Source: Notospermus geniculatus
Lineage: Eukaryota > Nemertea > Pilidiophora > Heteronemertea > Lineidae
Direction: 5' to 3'
DNA length: 64,000 nt
NCBI GenBank assembly: GCA_002633025.1
Contig: NMRB01000121.1
Coordinates: forward strand, 227,219-291,218
In this document: piece by piece, positions 10,521-22,994 of the stretch
Position numbering within the stretch: position 1 is the first letter of the stretch
How the letters are laid out: each line of letters starts with the position of its first letter
Made by a program: the position numbers and the translations under genes
The notes under the pieces: model-generated
What the model saw: only the letters and a program-made list of their open reading frames with translations
What the model was told of the DNA's origin: nothing
Databases searched by the model: none

Positions 10521-13340
10521 TTTACGAACGGAAAGGGAAGAGAGATAAACGTACAATGAGATTATATTCATTGCATTTTCGGTACAATTCGTATCTTTTC
10601 AGCTTCTCGTTGTTATCAGTTTCCCTGCTGTAGGAAGCGAGTGCTCGGGACCACAAATTACCTCAGGAATGGATGAGTCGTCGTCAATCTCCGCATTCAA
10701 CACCGGCTTATGTCGTATCATTTGATATACTATATATCTCGGGATATCTACCCCACACATTCTTGCCAAACGCAAGTCTGCCTTAACTGAAGAATTACTA
10801 AATGATATTGCATTTGCGTCTGAGGCTAATTCGCAGTTATCATCCTAGACATTGAATCGGCGGTTATTTCACCTATTTGTAATGTATTCGTGGAAAGTTA
10901 ATCACCTGTCACCATCCTTCATCGAGTTCGTGCAATGGCATAACCGCTTAACTTCATAGGAAGGAAGGTGCGTTTATCCTGCAGTGTCTCTTGTGATGTG
11001 CGTAGGTGAAACGACTTAAAGGAGATTCCATTAGAACACAGGCCACGAGGAATTCGGCTCGACAACAATGTAGGGCGAGCAGGAGTGGTATCAAAAAAGG
11101 TACGCGAGCGGTCCGAATTTATGGAGGTACCGAATAGTGGGGAATCGCATTGGAATTTTTCTTGGTGTAGTTGCAGTGGGCTACTCCTGCTTCAAGTTTC
11201 ATGTAGGCCTACAGCTTTGAAAACTTGAGACAGAAAAAAGCAACGTTCAAGCGAAATTTCAATATCGAACTTCCGTGTGGATTTCGAAGCTTCCGCTTGA
11301 GGAAAGTCAAAGAAAATTCACACGGGAATGTTTTTTCCGTATACTTCATATTGGGGTACTCAGATTCGGGAAAACTGTTCAGACAGATCTTTCAAAGTAT
11401 TTTAGATATGATGATAAGTTTTTATAATCTCTTTGAAGATAAGCTCCTTCTGTTGGGGTTTTCTTTTAAAAGTTGTTAGGCTTCAAAGTTTCTCTCGTCT
11501 ATACTTCTAAAGGCTTTGCTTTCATCCAGTGATAAGCTGGTTGACGTGTGCCAGAGATGTTTTTGGCATTAGAGATGTATTTTTATGGAAATTGGATTCC
11601 TACGGGATATTTTCAAGTCTCGGATGATGATAATCTCAGCATTGTCCTGGGGATTCATGCAATAACGAAAGAACCCATGGTTTCGAATGAACGCTGCTGG
11701 AGCAGTATCTGAATTGGGAAAACTTGCATGAAACCGAGAACTTTTTAGGGCAGCTTGCAAAGATGTCTCTCTAAGTTGTGGAGAAATAAAAACAAGTACT
11801 GTTATGTCCGAAACAAAACAACTCATGCTTTTCGCAGACCCTGCCTAGCGAATTATCATTGATGGAGTTCGACACCTGACTGAACACAGAGCTAGTCCAA
11901 CGCAACTCAATAAAAAACGACTGGTTCAATTTGCGGCCTCTAGAATATTTTTCTATGTCTTGCAGCTCAAGACTACCGCGATGAAAAAATGGCAGGTCTA
12001 CTCTTTTCGTTTTGCTCATTTCCTTGAAGTGGACTTCGGTTTCGATCCCTGCAGGCCTGAAGGCTTTCTCTACGTCATATTTCTTGTTTGCATTCAGCAC
12101 AACGTCTAGGTTTGTGTTTACCGATTCAAACACAGTAATCCTTTTGAAAACTAACGAATTCTCATCGAAAACGCTTTTTGTTGATCCATTGATGGGGACT
12201 TTGAAATATCATAAGTGGCATGATCGGGTATTTTAAAAGAATGACATTTGAGGCTACCATTACGTAGTGTATGTGGTTGCGTTTTAAGTTCTTTCTAAGT
12301 AAAAGTAAAAAGTGGGGTATCATCTACCAATGGAACGCATGTCTTGCTTTGGTCTATTAAGCTTTGAAGTGAGACTCACGAGATTTTGATAGATCTGAGA
12401 TACATTATCGTTCTAATGTTCAGCTTTTAAATGCTTACATGTAGGGTAAGTACATTGTGTATTATGACCAGAGAGCATTCCCTTACGTCAGTTTGTTACA
12501 TTACCCTTTTCAACCCCGCTAGGCGTCACAAATCGAGCATCTAAGTGTATTATTCGGTAAAGACACACTGTCAGAACAAGGCCTACAGCGTTGAATCGTG
12601 CTGTGTGTGGGTTGATGGTGATGGTATACTAAGGAATTAAACCCGAGGCGGATGGTTTATTTCTTTTCTAAAATATATGCACCTCAAACTAAACATTACA
12701 TGTAGGTTCAGTGCAATTTGATTGCGAATAAGATGTTGAGAGTCAATCCATCCCGGCATCTGGATCATGGATGACGAGTGACGTCAGTAAATCACGCACT
12801 GTGTAACCAATGTACACCGTGTACATCCGGGTACAGCGTTCACAGCAAGCTACATTTGAGTCGAAATGAGCGGTAGCAGGGCGCTTTCTTCAACGGACTT
12901 CCCGCAGGATATTTTGAGTATCCATCTCGCCGACATTCTTTACAACACTGCATTTCTGAATGCTCGAAGCGAGAGACAAAATGGTGGACACCATTTTGGA
13001 AACACTGAGCAGGTTCTTGGCTGCGCAACCAAAACCTGCTGCATTCAGAACGAGGCTAACGCATTATCCATTTGATTTAGAATACGGTACATACATGTAG
13101 AACGTTCCGAAACCACGGTGTAATATCTAGTCCAATGACGTAGAGGACGAAACGATACACAGAGGACGGAGGAGCTACTAGTTCTATTAATTCTTCATGT
13201 CTTCATGCAGCTAGGAGCTGAAAATTACCTTCATCAACAAACCATTGTTGACGTAGAAATGCTTTAATTACTAATAAGCACACGGAATCCCCGTTGCATG
13301 CAAGACCAGTTGAATAGATGTAGGGTACATGCGCAATGAG
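10521..13340. other. Long stretch without a recognised gene
   Basis: Mostly AT-rich sequence. The only sizeable frames are on the minus strand at 11569-12133 (listed separately). Near 12340-12540 and 12650-12830 I see only short unconnected frames and no clear repeat. Confidence 0.45.
11569..12133 (-). pseudogene. Two adjacent minus-strand frames, possible broken coding remnant
   Basis: A 120-codon frame (12133-11771) overlaps an 85-codon frame (11826-11569) in a different phase. Both compositions look fairly protein-like: the first is charged in its N-terminal half, the second carries several basic residues near its end. The arrangement suggests one frame interrupted by a frameshift, or two exons, but I recognise no domain and cannot exclude chance. 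Confidence 0.25.
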
Positions 13341-13553
13341 AGTATATAGGCTCTGAAGGGGGTCAGATGGAAGACTAGAAAATCGCTACTGCGGTGGCCA
13401 AAACACTAAAATTTTAGCACTTTTTCAAGGAAAAATGCCAAAATTTCAAGTGTCAAAAACCGTAAAAAAGTGCTAAAAAAATAGCAAAATCGTCACTACC
13501 ACCGCAAAAAGCCCTTCACAGCTTCACCTGACCCCCTTCAGAGCCTATATACT
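13341..13553. mobile_element. Palindromic element with AGTATATAGGCTCTGAAGGG ends
   Basis: The left 26 bases (13341-13366) are perfectly complementary to 13528-13553. Inside, GCACTTTTTCAAGGAAAAAT and AAAAAAGTGCTA-type words also tend to pair. It is 213 bp and non-coding. No convincing target duplication is visible. Confidence 0.75.
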
Positions 13554-14295
13554 GTAGATTCCCACTGAATAAATGGTACCGGAAGTCTATTGTGTTAAAT
13601 GTANCAGGATTTTCCCCCTTTTTATATCCATGAGATATTGACGTAAAAGTATCATATTTTCAACTTAATAAGAGATTTAATCATGTTTGGATTAATCGGT
13701 AATATCGAGAAGTAGCAAAATTAGGTTTTATGCTACTTTACTTCGCAGCTTCAGGGAGGTATTTTGGAAAATGTTCAAAATCCGATGCATCGAATAAAAA
13801 AGGCGAGCAGCGTGTATCTGGTAGAAACGAGAGATTAGTGATCGGACGGATGAAAGCCAGGTGCTCACTCGATCCCCATGGGTCTCCGGGTATTCCGTAT
13901 GCATCTACCCAGTGTCCACGTCATTCAAGATATTCCTTCTAAAAGGGAAGTGTACAGTAATTATCAATAATCGACAGGAAAGGGTGCGGTGAAATAGTCT
14001 GAAATTGTACTCAAAAGGGATAGATCAAACGATACCAGTATAATGACGGGCAATTTTGAGTGAAAGTGTCTTCATTACACCTCAGCTCTGGGCCAAAGCG
14101 AATCCACGGTGGCTGTTAAATGCATGATGGTTTATTGATAAAGAAAACGCAAGTAGTCAGTCTGAAAGACACGTCCAGCTGCGTCTGTCTTGACGTCGGT
14201 GTTTTTTTTAGTGAACTTACATCACTGTCATTTGCCAAAAGTTGAAGATCTTTGAATTTGTGTTACCTGATGCTAACTGGATCAATATTTCAGGG
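13554..14295. other. No gene seen; contains a single-N join at 13604
   Basis: Short frames only. The single N at 13604 probably marks a join or an uncalled base; unlike 23571 and 52138, its flanks do not repeat each other. Confidence 0.5.
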
Positions 14296-14645
14296 CCTAA
14301 CCTAAACTCCTCCCACAGTTTCAAACCGCTACCCACTACGTTACTCGCGCTCTGAAACTGCTTCAGTTGATGCCATCCTCAAAGTACCACTGATAGACGG
14401 CGTTACGTGTAGCTGTGATTCGGGAAATCCCCGCTGGGAATCTGTCGCACAGTGTACATTTTGTACACGTATCGTAGCCAATTAGAAAGTGTGTTACAGC
14501 GGCGTCGGTTAAACCTGTGATGATGACTTATGATTGGATCCTCGTCAAACAGCGCCGTCTATTGATGATCATTCACTTTTGGCGCCAATCATGCCAGTGT
14601 TTGTGGGTCTTACTACGGCCAACTGAACCCTGGGGACAAATGTAG
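14296..14645 (+). repeat. ~340 bp dispersed repeat, copy 5
   Basis: Starts AACTCCTCCCACAGTTTCAA and ends GAACCCTGGGGACAA. It carries all central blocks of the family (CAATTAGAAAGTGTGTTACA, GCGGCGTCGGTTAAACC, TTTTGGCGCCAATCATGCC) and lies outside the large duplication, showing that the repeat is dispersed. Confidence 0.75.
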
Positions 14646-15039
14646 GCTTAACCTGAACTGTATTCTATCACTGTGCTGCGTAGACGGTTGGTATTTATAA
14701 GGGACTGAGGAGAGTGTCCTTATTCAAGGCTCACTATTGATGAAACAGGGTCCTGAACCGACATGACGTGAATGCAACCTTTCATGAGCCTAAGTTACGC
14801 CCTCCACGGGACCACAAAACACTGACACACAACAAAAACCGCTGCAATAGACGCAGGGAAACTGTGTCAAACGAAGCATGAGTCATCGACGAAATCATCA
14901 GCTGGTACTGAGCACGTCAAAAACATCATTTGCCATAGTCTGATGGTTTATTGTTGATGGGAAGGATATCGGTGAGTAACAAGATCTAAGATGATATTGT
15001 TATTTAGATGACCGCTTACCGCATGAAAGACTGGATTAG
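14646..15039. other. No feature recognised
   Basis: Unique non-coding sequence with no long reading frame and no clear inverted repeat. Confidence 0.5.
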
Positions 15040-15610
15040 CTTCTTTCAGATGCGGTTAACACTTGACGAGGCGAGGAACCAAGATGGAAAGAACAAGGAA
15101 AATGTCATGGATCAGGAAGGCTTTCAAGAATAGTGCTGTATACGCTGTGCAAGATGAAGTACATGTATTTTTGAAGTTCTTGTTTACACTAGAGAAAGTC
15201 TAGAAGAAGAGTGTCAGCAAAATCTGAGTGGGATGTCGTCCAGCCTACTACACTGAAAAACTCTGCTTCATCAAAATGGCGAACTTAGGTTCGTTTTCCA
15301 TTATCACCAAACTGAGTATCTAAATTCGTCAAACCGACTAGTCCACGTTCGTCATTTTGATGAAACCTTGTTTTTCAGTGTAGAACTTACTACATACTAT
15401 CCAGTTCTAGTACTAGTAAAGAGGCAAAAGCCACTTTGAGAGAGCTGCTTTCAGATGGTTCTTTACAGATGCGGTTGACACTTGACGGGTAAGGAAACAA
15501 CAGGGAAAGAACAAGGAAAATGTCATGGATCGGAAAAGCTTTGACGGATATCGCTGGACGCTGTGCAAGTTGACATACGGTAATTTTGAGCCTCTTGTTT
15601 CCACCAGTCT
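15040..15610 (+). repeat. Pair of diverged direct repeats (~150 bp units)
   Basis: 15043-15190 and 15457-15605 share AGATGCGGTT(A/G)ACACTTGACG, then GGAAAGAACAAGGAAAATGT, then GCTGTGCAAG and a TTCTTGTTT(A/C)CAC-type end. A third fragment (TGTGCAAGTTGAAATGAAAC, TTCTTGTTTCGTGAG) lies at 15820-15860. The Tc1/mariner-like MITE at 15251-15380 sits between the first two units. Confidence 0.65.
15249..15382. mobile_element. Tc1/mariner-like MITE with TA target duplication
   Basis: TA then CACTGAAAAACTCTGCTTCA at the left mirrors TTGTTTTTCAGTG then TA at the right; the inner words CATCAAAATG and CATTTTGATG also pair. A TA duplication, CACTG-type ends and a 130 bp non-coding body are typical of Tc1/mariner-derived MITEs. 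Confidence 0.75.
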
Positions 15611-15620
15611 GAATAAAAGT

Positions 15621-15718
15621 CGGGGTCTTCTTCAGGCTGGCACTTTCAAGTCGAGCTACCAGAAGTGTAATGAAATACATGGATTACACTTGAAAGTGCC
15701 AGCCTGAAGAAGACCCCG
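15621..15718. repeat. Hairpin with 31 bp perfect arms
   Basis: 15621-15651 is complementary to 15688-15718, with a 36-base loop. The right arm leads into 15699-15748, which can fold like a hammerhead ribozyme core (see findings). Confidence 0.8.
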
Positions 15719-15748
15719 ATTGGGGCCGAAAATTTGCGAAATTTCTGG

Positions 15749-16866
15749 AGGACGACTCCTTTTATAATATCATTTTGTGTGTCGCCTTTTGTGCTCTATT
15801 TTTTTGATAGCTGTATGCTGTGCAAGTTGAAATGAAACGTTGGCCTTCTTGTTTCGTGAGTACCAGAAATATCGAAAAGAAAAGGGTCAATATACGACCC
15901 GAACAAAATTTACCATCATGACGGTATTGATGTCACCATGCCTACACACAAGTCCGAGTGCAAAGAGGCAAGGCTCTTTCTCAGAGCGCATGCATGTTGT
16001 TTTTGGTGTTGCGTTTCCCCCTGCACTTGATTAGATCGCTCAAGAGCAAATAATGCAGGCCTGTCAAATAGTAAAGCTACTGCTGAAACATTACTTTTGT
16101 ATTTCAAATGCATTGCGTCGAGCGGCGTTTCTGTTTCATTTGAGTCGTTTTGAATGACGTAGCGTGGCCTCGACGGGATTAGATAGCTTGACGAGCTAAA
16201 AGCTTTAAATTTAATTGTTTCCCATGTTGCTGGATAATTGCATTAGAAGCAGTCAGTGAGTATTATGGGAGTTTGTATGTCATCTGAGAACATGGCGGTT
16301 GCACTTCCGGGGACCGTAATTCGCATGTTTTAATCGAAGTTCAGGCGTAAATCGAAAAACACGATGATCGAGTTCCTTATTTTACCACCTGAGGCGCCAG
16401 AATTGGAAAGTTGATCCCAATTTTTCCCAATTCTGAATTTGACTGACTCATCGCAAGACCAACATGGGCACATTAGATTTTACAACCGAGGAGACACTGA
16501 CACAGAGGGAAACCATTTCGCGGCTGCCACAGCCAGAACAGCCTTTTCCGCGACGGTTTTTTCACACTGCAAAAATCGGGACTAGAATCTGCACTTCGTC
16601 AGTTGCAATTATTACTTTATTTGTCGTCCGACAAATTGACGGTTGGGTTCCAAATGATATTTATCGCAGGGCTTGCCGAATCCAAGCCGCCTCTGTGTAC
16701 AGACTAAGAACATAATGCAATAATGTTGGAAAAGTTAGCAAGTACATGTACTGTCAGTAATGTACATGTACACCACAGCCTGTGTTCCATATTCATCACC
16801 CCGACAATCACGCTTCCATTGCCCAAACACATCTTTGTCACCAGTAGTACACATTCAATGGAGTCA
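15749..16866. other. No gene recognised
   Basis: Frames at 15840-16034 and 16464-16715 stay open for 64-83 codons without a recognisable motif or clear splice context. I see no other structure apart from a few short ACATGTA words. Confidence 0.45.
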
Positions 16867-17228
16867 CTTCCATATAAAGGGCCTGGAAATTTAAGGGATA
16901 AACCAGCAGAGAGTGGTCCATGGGACAAAATAATGTCAGAAGAGCTGTGTCTTTTCTTTGTCACCTCCATGCACTGCGTGGGCCAAATGTGCCCAAGACG
17001 ATTGGCTATGAAAGCCCTATTTATTTATTTATTTATTAATTTGCCTCCAATACTGGAGAATAAAAGATACATATTTACACAGACACATTGAACTAACTGA
17101 ACAATGTACAGACATGAGAACGACAATAAAACATTTGAGAAGAGGATAACCTAATGATGGGGCTCTTCTATTTATTGTCGAATCGTGCCCTCCGTGTGCT
17201 GGTTTGTACCTAATTCCCAGCACCTTTT
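16867..17228. mobile_element. TIR element, AAAGGTGCTGGAAA family, copy 2
   Basis: AAAGGGCCTGGAAATTTAAG, then GGATAAACCAGCAGAG, at the left mirrors GTGCTGGTTTGTACC and AATTCCCAGCACCTTTT at the right. Shares internal words with 10159-10520. Carries a short (TTTA)n tract at about 17027-17039. Confidence 0.7.
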
Positions 17229-18456
17229 AGACATTATTCCTCGCCGCAAGTTACATAGTTCTAATCTATACGTTTCTTTTTTGTGGGATTTTACCATTCC
17301 CTACATTCCAATCCTTCTTCTCCCTTCATGTTCCCATCAAGAAAGCCCCCCCCCCCCTTCGAAGAAAGCCATCGCCAAGATTCCCATTCACGATGTACTT
17401 TGTACTTTCTGTTCGATCACCAAATGGATACCAGGTTCAGAAATGTTTAATTTGTCTCTTCTTTATCCCAGGACACGCAAAATTGACTTCAGCAACAGCA
17501 TGAATCTGCATCCAGTTGCGATCCAATCCCCATCTCGCCTCATTTACCGCTAATCCTATAGCAAGAACAACCCTGCACAGCCCATGAATGTCTGCTGGTG
17601 TTTTTCTCACTTGTCCGGATTGTTCCGTTGGGTCATTGCTATCTCACCAAGATGATTAATCACTTAGTTTTAGATTGTTCCCAAGAGTCGGCTCAAAATC
17701 TCCTTGTCAACCAGTGGCATTCTTTTCTGGCATTCTCTTGGAGGGCGGCTGGACAAATTGATAGGTTTCGTGTGGTGCAATGGGAAATACAGAGGTTTAT
17801 GGCTGTTTCTTTTCGCTGTCGTTTTCACTGGCCATCCTTGACCATCAATTCTAGACTGGTGATGCCGAAAAAGTACACTGGAACGCCAAATATGGCTGTT
17901 TGTTCCATCTGCAAAGGTTACATTGGCGATTCGACAAAATGCGAGGAATCAGGGCACCATGTAACAGGGCTTTCAATAGCGTGCGTATCGACGTATTTTA
18001 CGCACTGAAATCTCAATTTACGTACGCAGAGAATAGCAGTGTTCGTCAAATACGCATTGCCTTGCATTTCAAAGAAGTCAAATACGCTCCAAGATTATTA
18101 TATGCTCGTCGAAATACGCATCATCATCCCACTTCTGGCCGTATTTCTGAAACGCCCAAACCCCAGCGGCGGGAAAATTTTCCCGTCTCTTAGTATTATA
18201 GCCAAATGATAGGGCTCAGCCACCTGACTTTCTGTTGACTATATTGCACATCTCTCCACACATTATACTGATAAAGGAAAAACAAAAAAAGATCAGAACA
18301 TCTAATGGTGAATATACAAGGCAATACGCATTGACCACAAAATGAGGGAGTCAGGTGATGCATTGGCCTCCAGGGATGGGAGTCATTGATGCATTGGGAA
18401 CAAATGGTCGAAGTCAATGACACCCTGACATCAGAAATTAATGAAAGCCCTGATGT
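17229..18456. other. No gene recognised; open frames without motif
   Basis: Plus frames at 17185-17553 and 17598-18008 are 122 and 136 codons but have no domain I know. They include a C10 homopolymer tract at about 17347. Retrotransposon debris is possible but unsupported. Confidence 0.35.
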
Positions 18457-18664
18457 AAAAAGGGGCTGTTCGTTTTCGTCACCTGAGGAATCTGAGTTGT
18501 GATCCTTGGGAAAACTGAAGAAGCTTGATGCACTTGCATATTGCAGGGATTATTTGTTGTGCTGTACAGAATAATCGCCGCAATTTGCAGCTTCATAGCA
18601 TTCTCCATTTTTTCAAGGATCACAACTCAGATTCCTCAATTGACGAAAACGAACAGCCCCTTTT
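18457..18664. mobile_element. TIR element with AAAAGGGGCTGTTCG ends
   Basis: About 55 bases at each end are near-perfect inverted copies: AAAAGGGGCTGTTCGTTTTC at the left, then GAATCTGAGTTGTGATCCTT, with their complements at the right. 208 bp, non-coding. Confidence 0.8.
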
Positions 18665-19456
18665 GCTTTCGAAGAGAGTCGGCCATAAAGATTGAAATGG
18701 AGAGCTTTCGAAACTATCGAACAACAACTGTTGCCCAACAACAAACCTACATGTGCATGTATCGCCACGGAGAGTGCAAAACGAAGCAAGTTTGGTGTGT
18801 ACCATGGACGCTATTCCACCTTCAGCTAAAAAACAGCCACAAGCTTTTAATATAGCACGAATTTTCCATCAAGATACGAAGGAACGACGCTACTAGCCAA
18901 ACACAAGATAAATGAACGCTTTAATATTTGATAAAATGTAAGTATTTACACAAAACGGTTTGACATATCACTATGGAAATGTCTGCTTCTCTGCGCNTTC
19001 GTCTTAATTGAAATATAATCGCATTGTCACCTCATTAATGCCGGCATGTGGAACGGTAAGAAGGCAAAACATGTGATTGTTGCTTTGATGTGAAGATTTC
19101 TTGGGGACAAAGAGTTGTACAATGAAACCAATTAGGTTTTCGTCATTTGATATTTGTTTGTGGAGGATTTTCTTCATGTTGCCTAACGTACTTACGGCAA
19201 AATACTTACCGTAAATAAAACATCAAGAAGATATGTCTTTACGTAGGCGTTTGGTGATTCAGAGTGAAGGAGGTTAGTGGTTTGGGAGAATGTGACTTGG
19301 CGTTTCACATCAGAAGGCTGACCCACATTTATGAAGTACTCTCGACATTTCGGTATTCTGAGATAGTTACTTCAAAATAGAATATTTATTTGTTATGATG
19401 GCTTTGGAATGTCTTGGCGTCATTCATTTAAACAAACTGTTTGCATATTATTGAGT
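18665..19456. other. No gene seen; single-N join at 18997
   Basis: Short frames only. The flanks of the N at 18997 do not repeat each other, so it may be an ambiguous base or a small gap. Confidence 0.5.
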
Positions 19457-19613
19457 AATAGGGAGTTTAAGAAATCAAACGAAAAACGTTTACTTTATGA
19501 CAAAGTTATTTTTCGTACTTTCGTACACCAGATTATATATACTGCTTTTCGGTACAAAAAATAACGTTGTCGTAAAGTTAACGTTTATCGTTTGATTTCT
19601 TAAACTCCCTATT
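19457..19613. mobile_element. TIR element with AATAGGGAGTTTAAG ends
   Basis: AATAGGGAGTTTAAGAAATC followed by AAACGA at the left is mirrored by TCGTTTGATTTCTTAAACTC and CCTATT at the right; inner TTATTTTTCGTAC also recurs. It belongs to the family of 44759-44908, which lies in an intron of a PAN-GON gene. Confidence 0.8.
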
Positions 19614-20420
19614 CAGCTATTATGCCTATCGTTAACACACCATGAAGTGGTACTTGAGTCAGGTCTAGAGATAGGCCTATGTTACATTCCACTGTCCTGA
19701 TGATACCAAACCGAAGTTGGGGTATATAAGCAAAATGTTCACGTTAGTTGTGAAGTGAGAGGCGGATTCAGGGGCATTTCACCAAAAGTTCCTGACGAAG
19801 CCTGTCTTTAATTTCAACATACATGTAAAGGAATTTGTCCTTAATTACAGTGCGTGTCAAACGCGTTGAAATGACACTGATGACATGGATTACGCCTCTT
19901 TTAACTTATCCCTCCATGACTAAGCACCTGGCAGCTTAATCTCGTGCCCAAGGTATTCACTTCCATTCAAACACTATACCAAGTACGCAGTTGTGTTGAT
20001 CGTTCCATGGAACCGAGGTTGTTTTGATTGTTCCAAGGAGCTAATACAGAAATTACAATGGGTGATCTTCGCTATAATCTTACAGTAGGATAGGCTGAGT
20101 AATAGTGTGAAGTTTAATCGTTTGTTTTAATCACTAGATTGATGAAGATGAAGAAGGATACAGCCTATAATTCTGCTAATTAGTCACACGGATTAACGCG
20201 AGATCTCGTTCAAGGTCACATGGTGACAAACTTCAATTTTTTCCTCAGAAATGGCGCAGATGAAGTTACGGTGTGACAGGAATCTAGGTCTCCCCATGAA
20301 TCTAAGTTCGGTTTTATCGTTCAGCGAGGGATTAGAATATTGTGACCAAACGACCAAATCAAAGGTAGGAAAAGAGCTACCCTCAGACACCGTAAAGATA
20401 ATCAACCATTGATATTTTCT
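19614..20420. other. No gene recognised
   Basis: Unique non-coding sequence. A minus-strand 135-codon frame covers 20193-20600 but runs antisense through the SINE-like element, so I do not treat it as a gene. Confidence 0.5.
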
Positions 20421-20429
20421 GGCAACCAT

Positions 20430-20600
20430 GCCATTCAGAGGATCCCGGGTTCGAATCCCACTGGGCGTGAGACTTTGGGCAAGTCTCTTTGCCTCGTTGG
20501 CCTCTCTCAACCCAGGTGTATAAATGGGTACCAGTCGGAAATGCTCGATTGTAGCGCTGAATGGGCACCTCATCTGAGTTCTACTGAAAGGTTTCAACAC
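20430..20600 (+). mobile_element. tRNA-derived SINE-like element
   Basis: GGTTCGAATCC at 20448-20458 is a perfect RNA polymerase III B-box. It is followed by GTGAGACTTTGGGCAAGTCT, CCTCTCTCAACCCAGGTG and TATAAATGGGTACC, the pattern seen 3' of the tRNA part in MIR/CORE-type SINEs. A good A-box and a complete tRNA fold are not evident upstream, so this is a SINE copy, not a tRNA gene. Subfamily not determined. Confidence 0.65.
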
Positions 20601-21954
20601 AGACTGGGGTTAAAGTAGTCGGATGAGAACCTCTACCGTAGTTGATATCAGACTATAAACCCAAACTTTTTTTTTATTCAAATGAGACCGTTCAAGGTAA
20701 CTCCGATTGGGGTATCTCCTTAAATGGAGACTGAACCGAGGCCACTACTACACGAAGAGACTTCATTCACTCATGTTACGCCAAAGTACACCAGGTACAA
20801 CTCATCCAGCTGAAGTCACCTGCGCTGACGGCAACCACAAGTGACATATTCCTTTGGACAAGATGACTTATAACCAATTGACACCTGTCATATAATCTCA
20901 GCCATCACCAGTGATGATGCCTCTATTGATGAGGGCAAATTACGAGTGTAACGCTGAGCTGATGAGAGGAGCGATGCTATGATACAAGGTACAAATAGGC
21001 TGCCGTCGTAGTATTTTTGGCCCATCATCTGGCTCGCTTTCCCATTCGAGAGAGACCGTGAAGCGGCAAAAAAGGATACGAGATGACAATGGCGCCAGCT
21101 CGGCAATTTCCATCTCGTGATTTACTCACGCATGCAAGAAAAACTGGCGGACATGGAGAGTAACGTCGACAGGCTTGATTTTTAACCCACAATATTGACA
21201 AAAACAACCGGAGATCGAACTCTTGTTGCCCTCAGGGATATGGTTATTGGATTATTGGACCAAGATGTTGAACTTAACATGATCGACGAGAAACAATATC
21301 CTCGTAATAATGGACGGTCAGGCCATTCATTTTGCATTTCTTTATGCAATATCTGCCTGTGGATCGATTCTCACGACAGCTTTCATTGAAGGCGGAGTTC
21401 CGACCTTGTTAATAAAGTCAAGATGAAGCCTTGATTGCAGTGGGGCAAATTCCTGCTTGTTCATAAAATCGACGTATTCAGCATTGATTTTCAGCTATTG
21501 GGAGACAGGATAGACACGCTGGGCCGCAAAATGTACCATATTGTCCATATTCTTCATCGTGAGTTCTTGACAACTGAGAGGTTCTGGTACCACACCATCA
21601 ATGCCTTTTAACTCCGAACTCTAAGCTAGTGGATCCATTCCCTGTCAAATTCTTTCATGACTTGGAGCAGGCGACTTGTGGTCGCCCCACCATCTTTCTC
21701 TTGCGCTATCGCTGTGGACAATCATGTACAAAGATATATACATATACTCAAGGAGAAAGGTTCACTGACCGCGTCTTTGTTGTTCATGAGTGGACAAGTG
21801 CACATTTCAATGCCTACAATATACAGTAGCCGACACAATGATAAATGGAATGGTCCATGGACCATGTGCTCACCGGGGTGAATGTACCAAAAGAACGAAC
21901 AACAAGTGTCAAGTCAATATGTTCGATGGAAACATCATACCAGGTTTAACTTTC
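20601..21954. other. No gene recognised
   Basis: Scattered frames up to about 100 codons without motifs. No clear inverted or direct repeats seen. Confidence 0.45.
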
Positions 21955-22320
21955 TTTGTGTGTTCATATGATGTGAGCCAAAGTACATTTTTCAAGATGG
22001 ACGACTGGCGGCCATATTTGAAGTGCAATAGAGCTAAAACATGGCAAATATATAGAGGTTATCTACATACATATTCGTACCAAGTCACAACATAGCTGCT
22101 GTTCTTCATGAGATATGGGCTAAAGTCCCATTTTCAAGATGCCAACTGATCGACGCTTCACTAATTTTGCATATACCTCAAAGCAGGTTTGAATGGCAAT
22201 GGTTTGTCTCCAAAAGCATTTTCTAGCAGCAACTACATGTACAGAGTCAATATTATTCGAGTGAATGGACGGGAAGAGCAATTAGATCAGTGGGAATTCG
22301 TCGACACTTGGCGGCCATTG
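21955..22320. repeat. Dispersed repeat with TTTTCAAGATGG-type start, copy 1
   Basis: Words such as TTTTTCAAGATGG followed by a GGCGGCCAT block also occur at 38640-38680; the larger family has other copies at 38600-39165, 49180-49660 and 56990-57549. Those copies end in GACGACGACG and TATAAGCTCACC-type tails. Here the match is short and weak. Confidence 0.4.
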
Positions 22321-22590
22321 ATCAGTACCCACGGCATAAAGAAACCAATAGTGGTCAGGAGGGGGTGATTATTGGTATAGAGGGGAGAGAATCGATGGAT
22401 AAGGGACATTGAACGGAACGTTTACGCTGGATCATTTGGCGACTATTTCACGTCGGGGGTGAAAAACAGGAACACGAGATTGAGAATAGCCATCGTTCAA
22501 CGCTTTGTCACCCCATGGAAGTAGGAATTCTTTATAGTACTTTCATGGTAATCCATGCAATAAGGTATTGGGCATTTTCCCTTCAGAGAG

Positions 22591-22872
22591 ACAAAGGGGC
22601 TGGAAAATTAAGCTATACCCAAACCAACACAAAGTGATCCCACAATGAACAGCAACAGTGCTCATCTGTTGTTATCATTCAACGACTTGGCTTTGCAATA
22701 GGGCTTTCACAGTCAGTCATTTTAGGCACATTTTGGCCCACATTGTACATGGAGGTGACAAACGAAACAGCTATGTGACAGTTTTCACATGGATCACTCT
22801 GCTGGTTTATCCCTTATTTGCAGCCTTTATCCCATATTTGCAGCCTCTTTATTCCTTATTTCCAGCCCCTTT
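22591..22872 (-). mobile_element. TIR element, AAAGGTGCTGGAAA family, copy 3 (inverted)
   Basis: AAAGGGGCTGGAAAATTAAG at the left and TTATTTCCAGCCCCTTT at the right are inverted copies. Inner ACATGGAGGTGAC and TGGATCACTCTGCTGGTTTA match the other two copies in reverse orientation. Confidence 0.7.
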
Positions 22873-22994
22873 AACTGAGTGAGTGTGGTCATTTGACGAA
22901 ACACTGCCTTTTCTGGACAATGTGTAGGACTATATTATCCTTGCCGTCCCTTTCCATCATGCGGTGACGCTAATACATGTAGAACCATTACCCC

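Noticed and set aside
20448-20458. Perfect tRNA B-box GGTTCGAATCC suggesting a tRNA gene
   Set aside because: No complete cloverleaf or A-box; the downstream sequence matches SINE-type tails.
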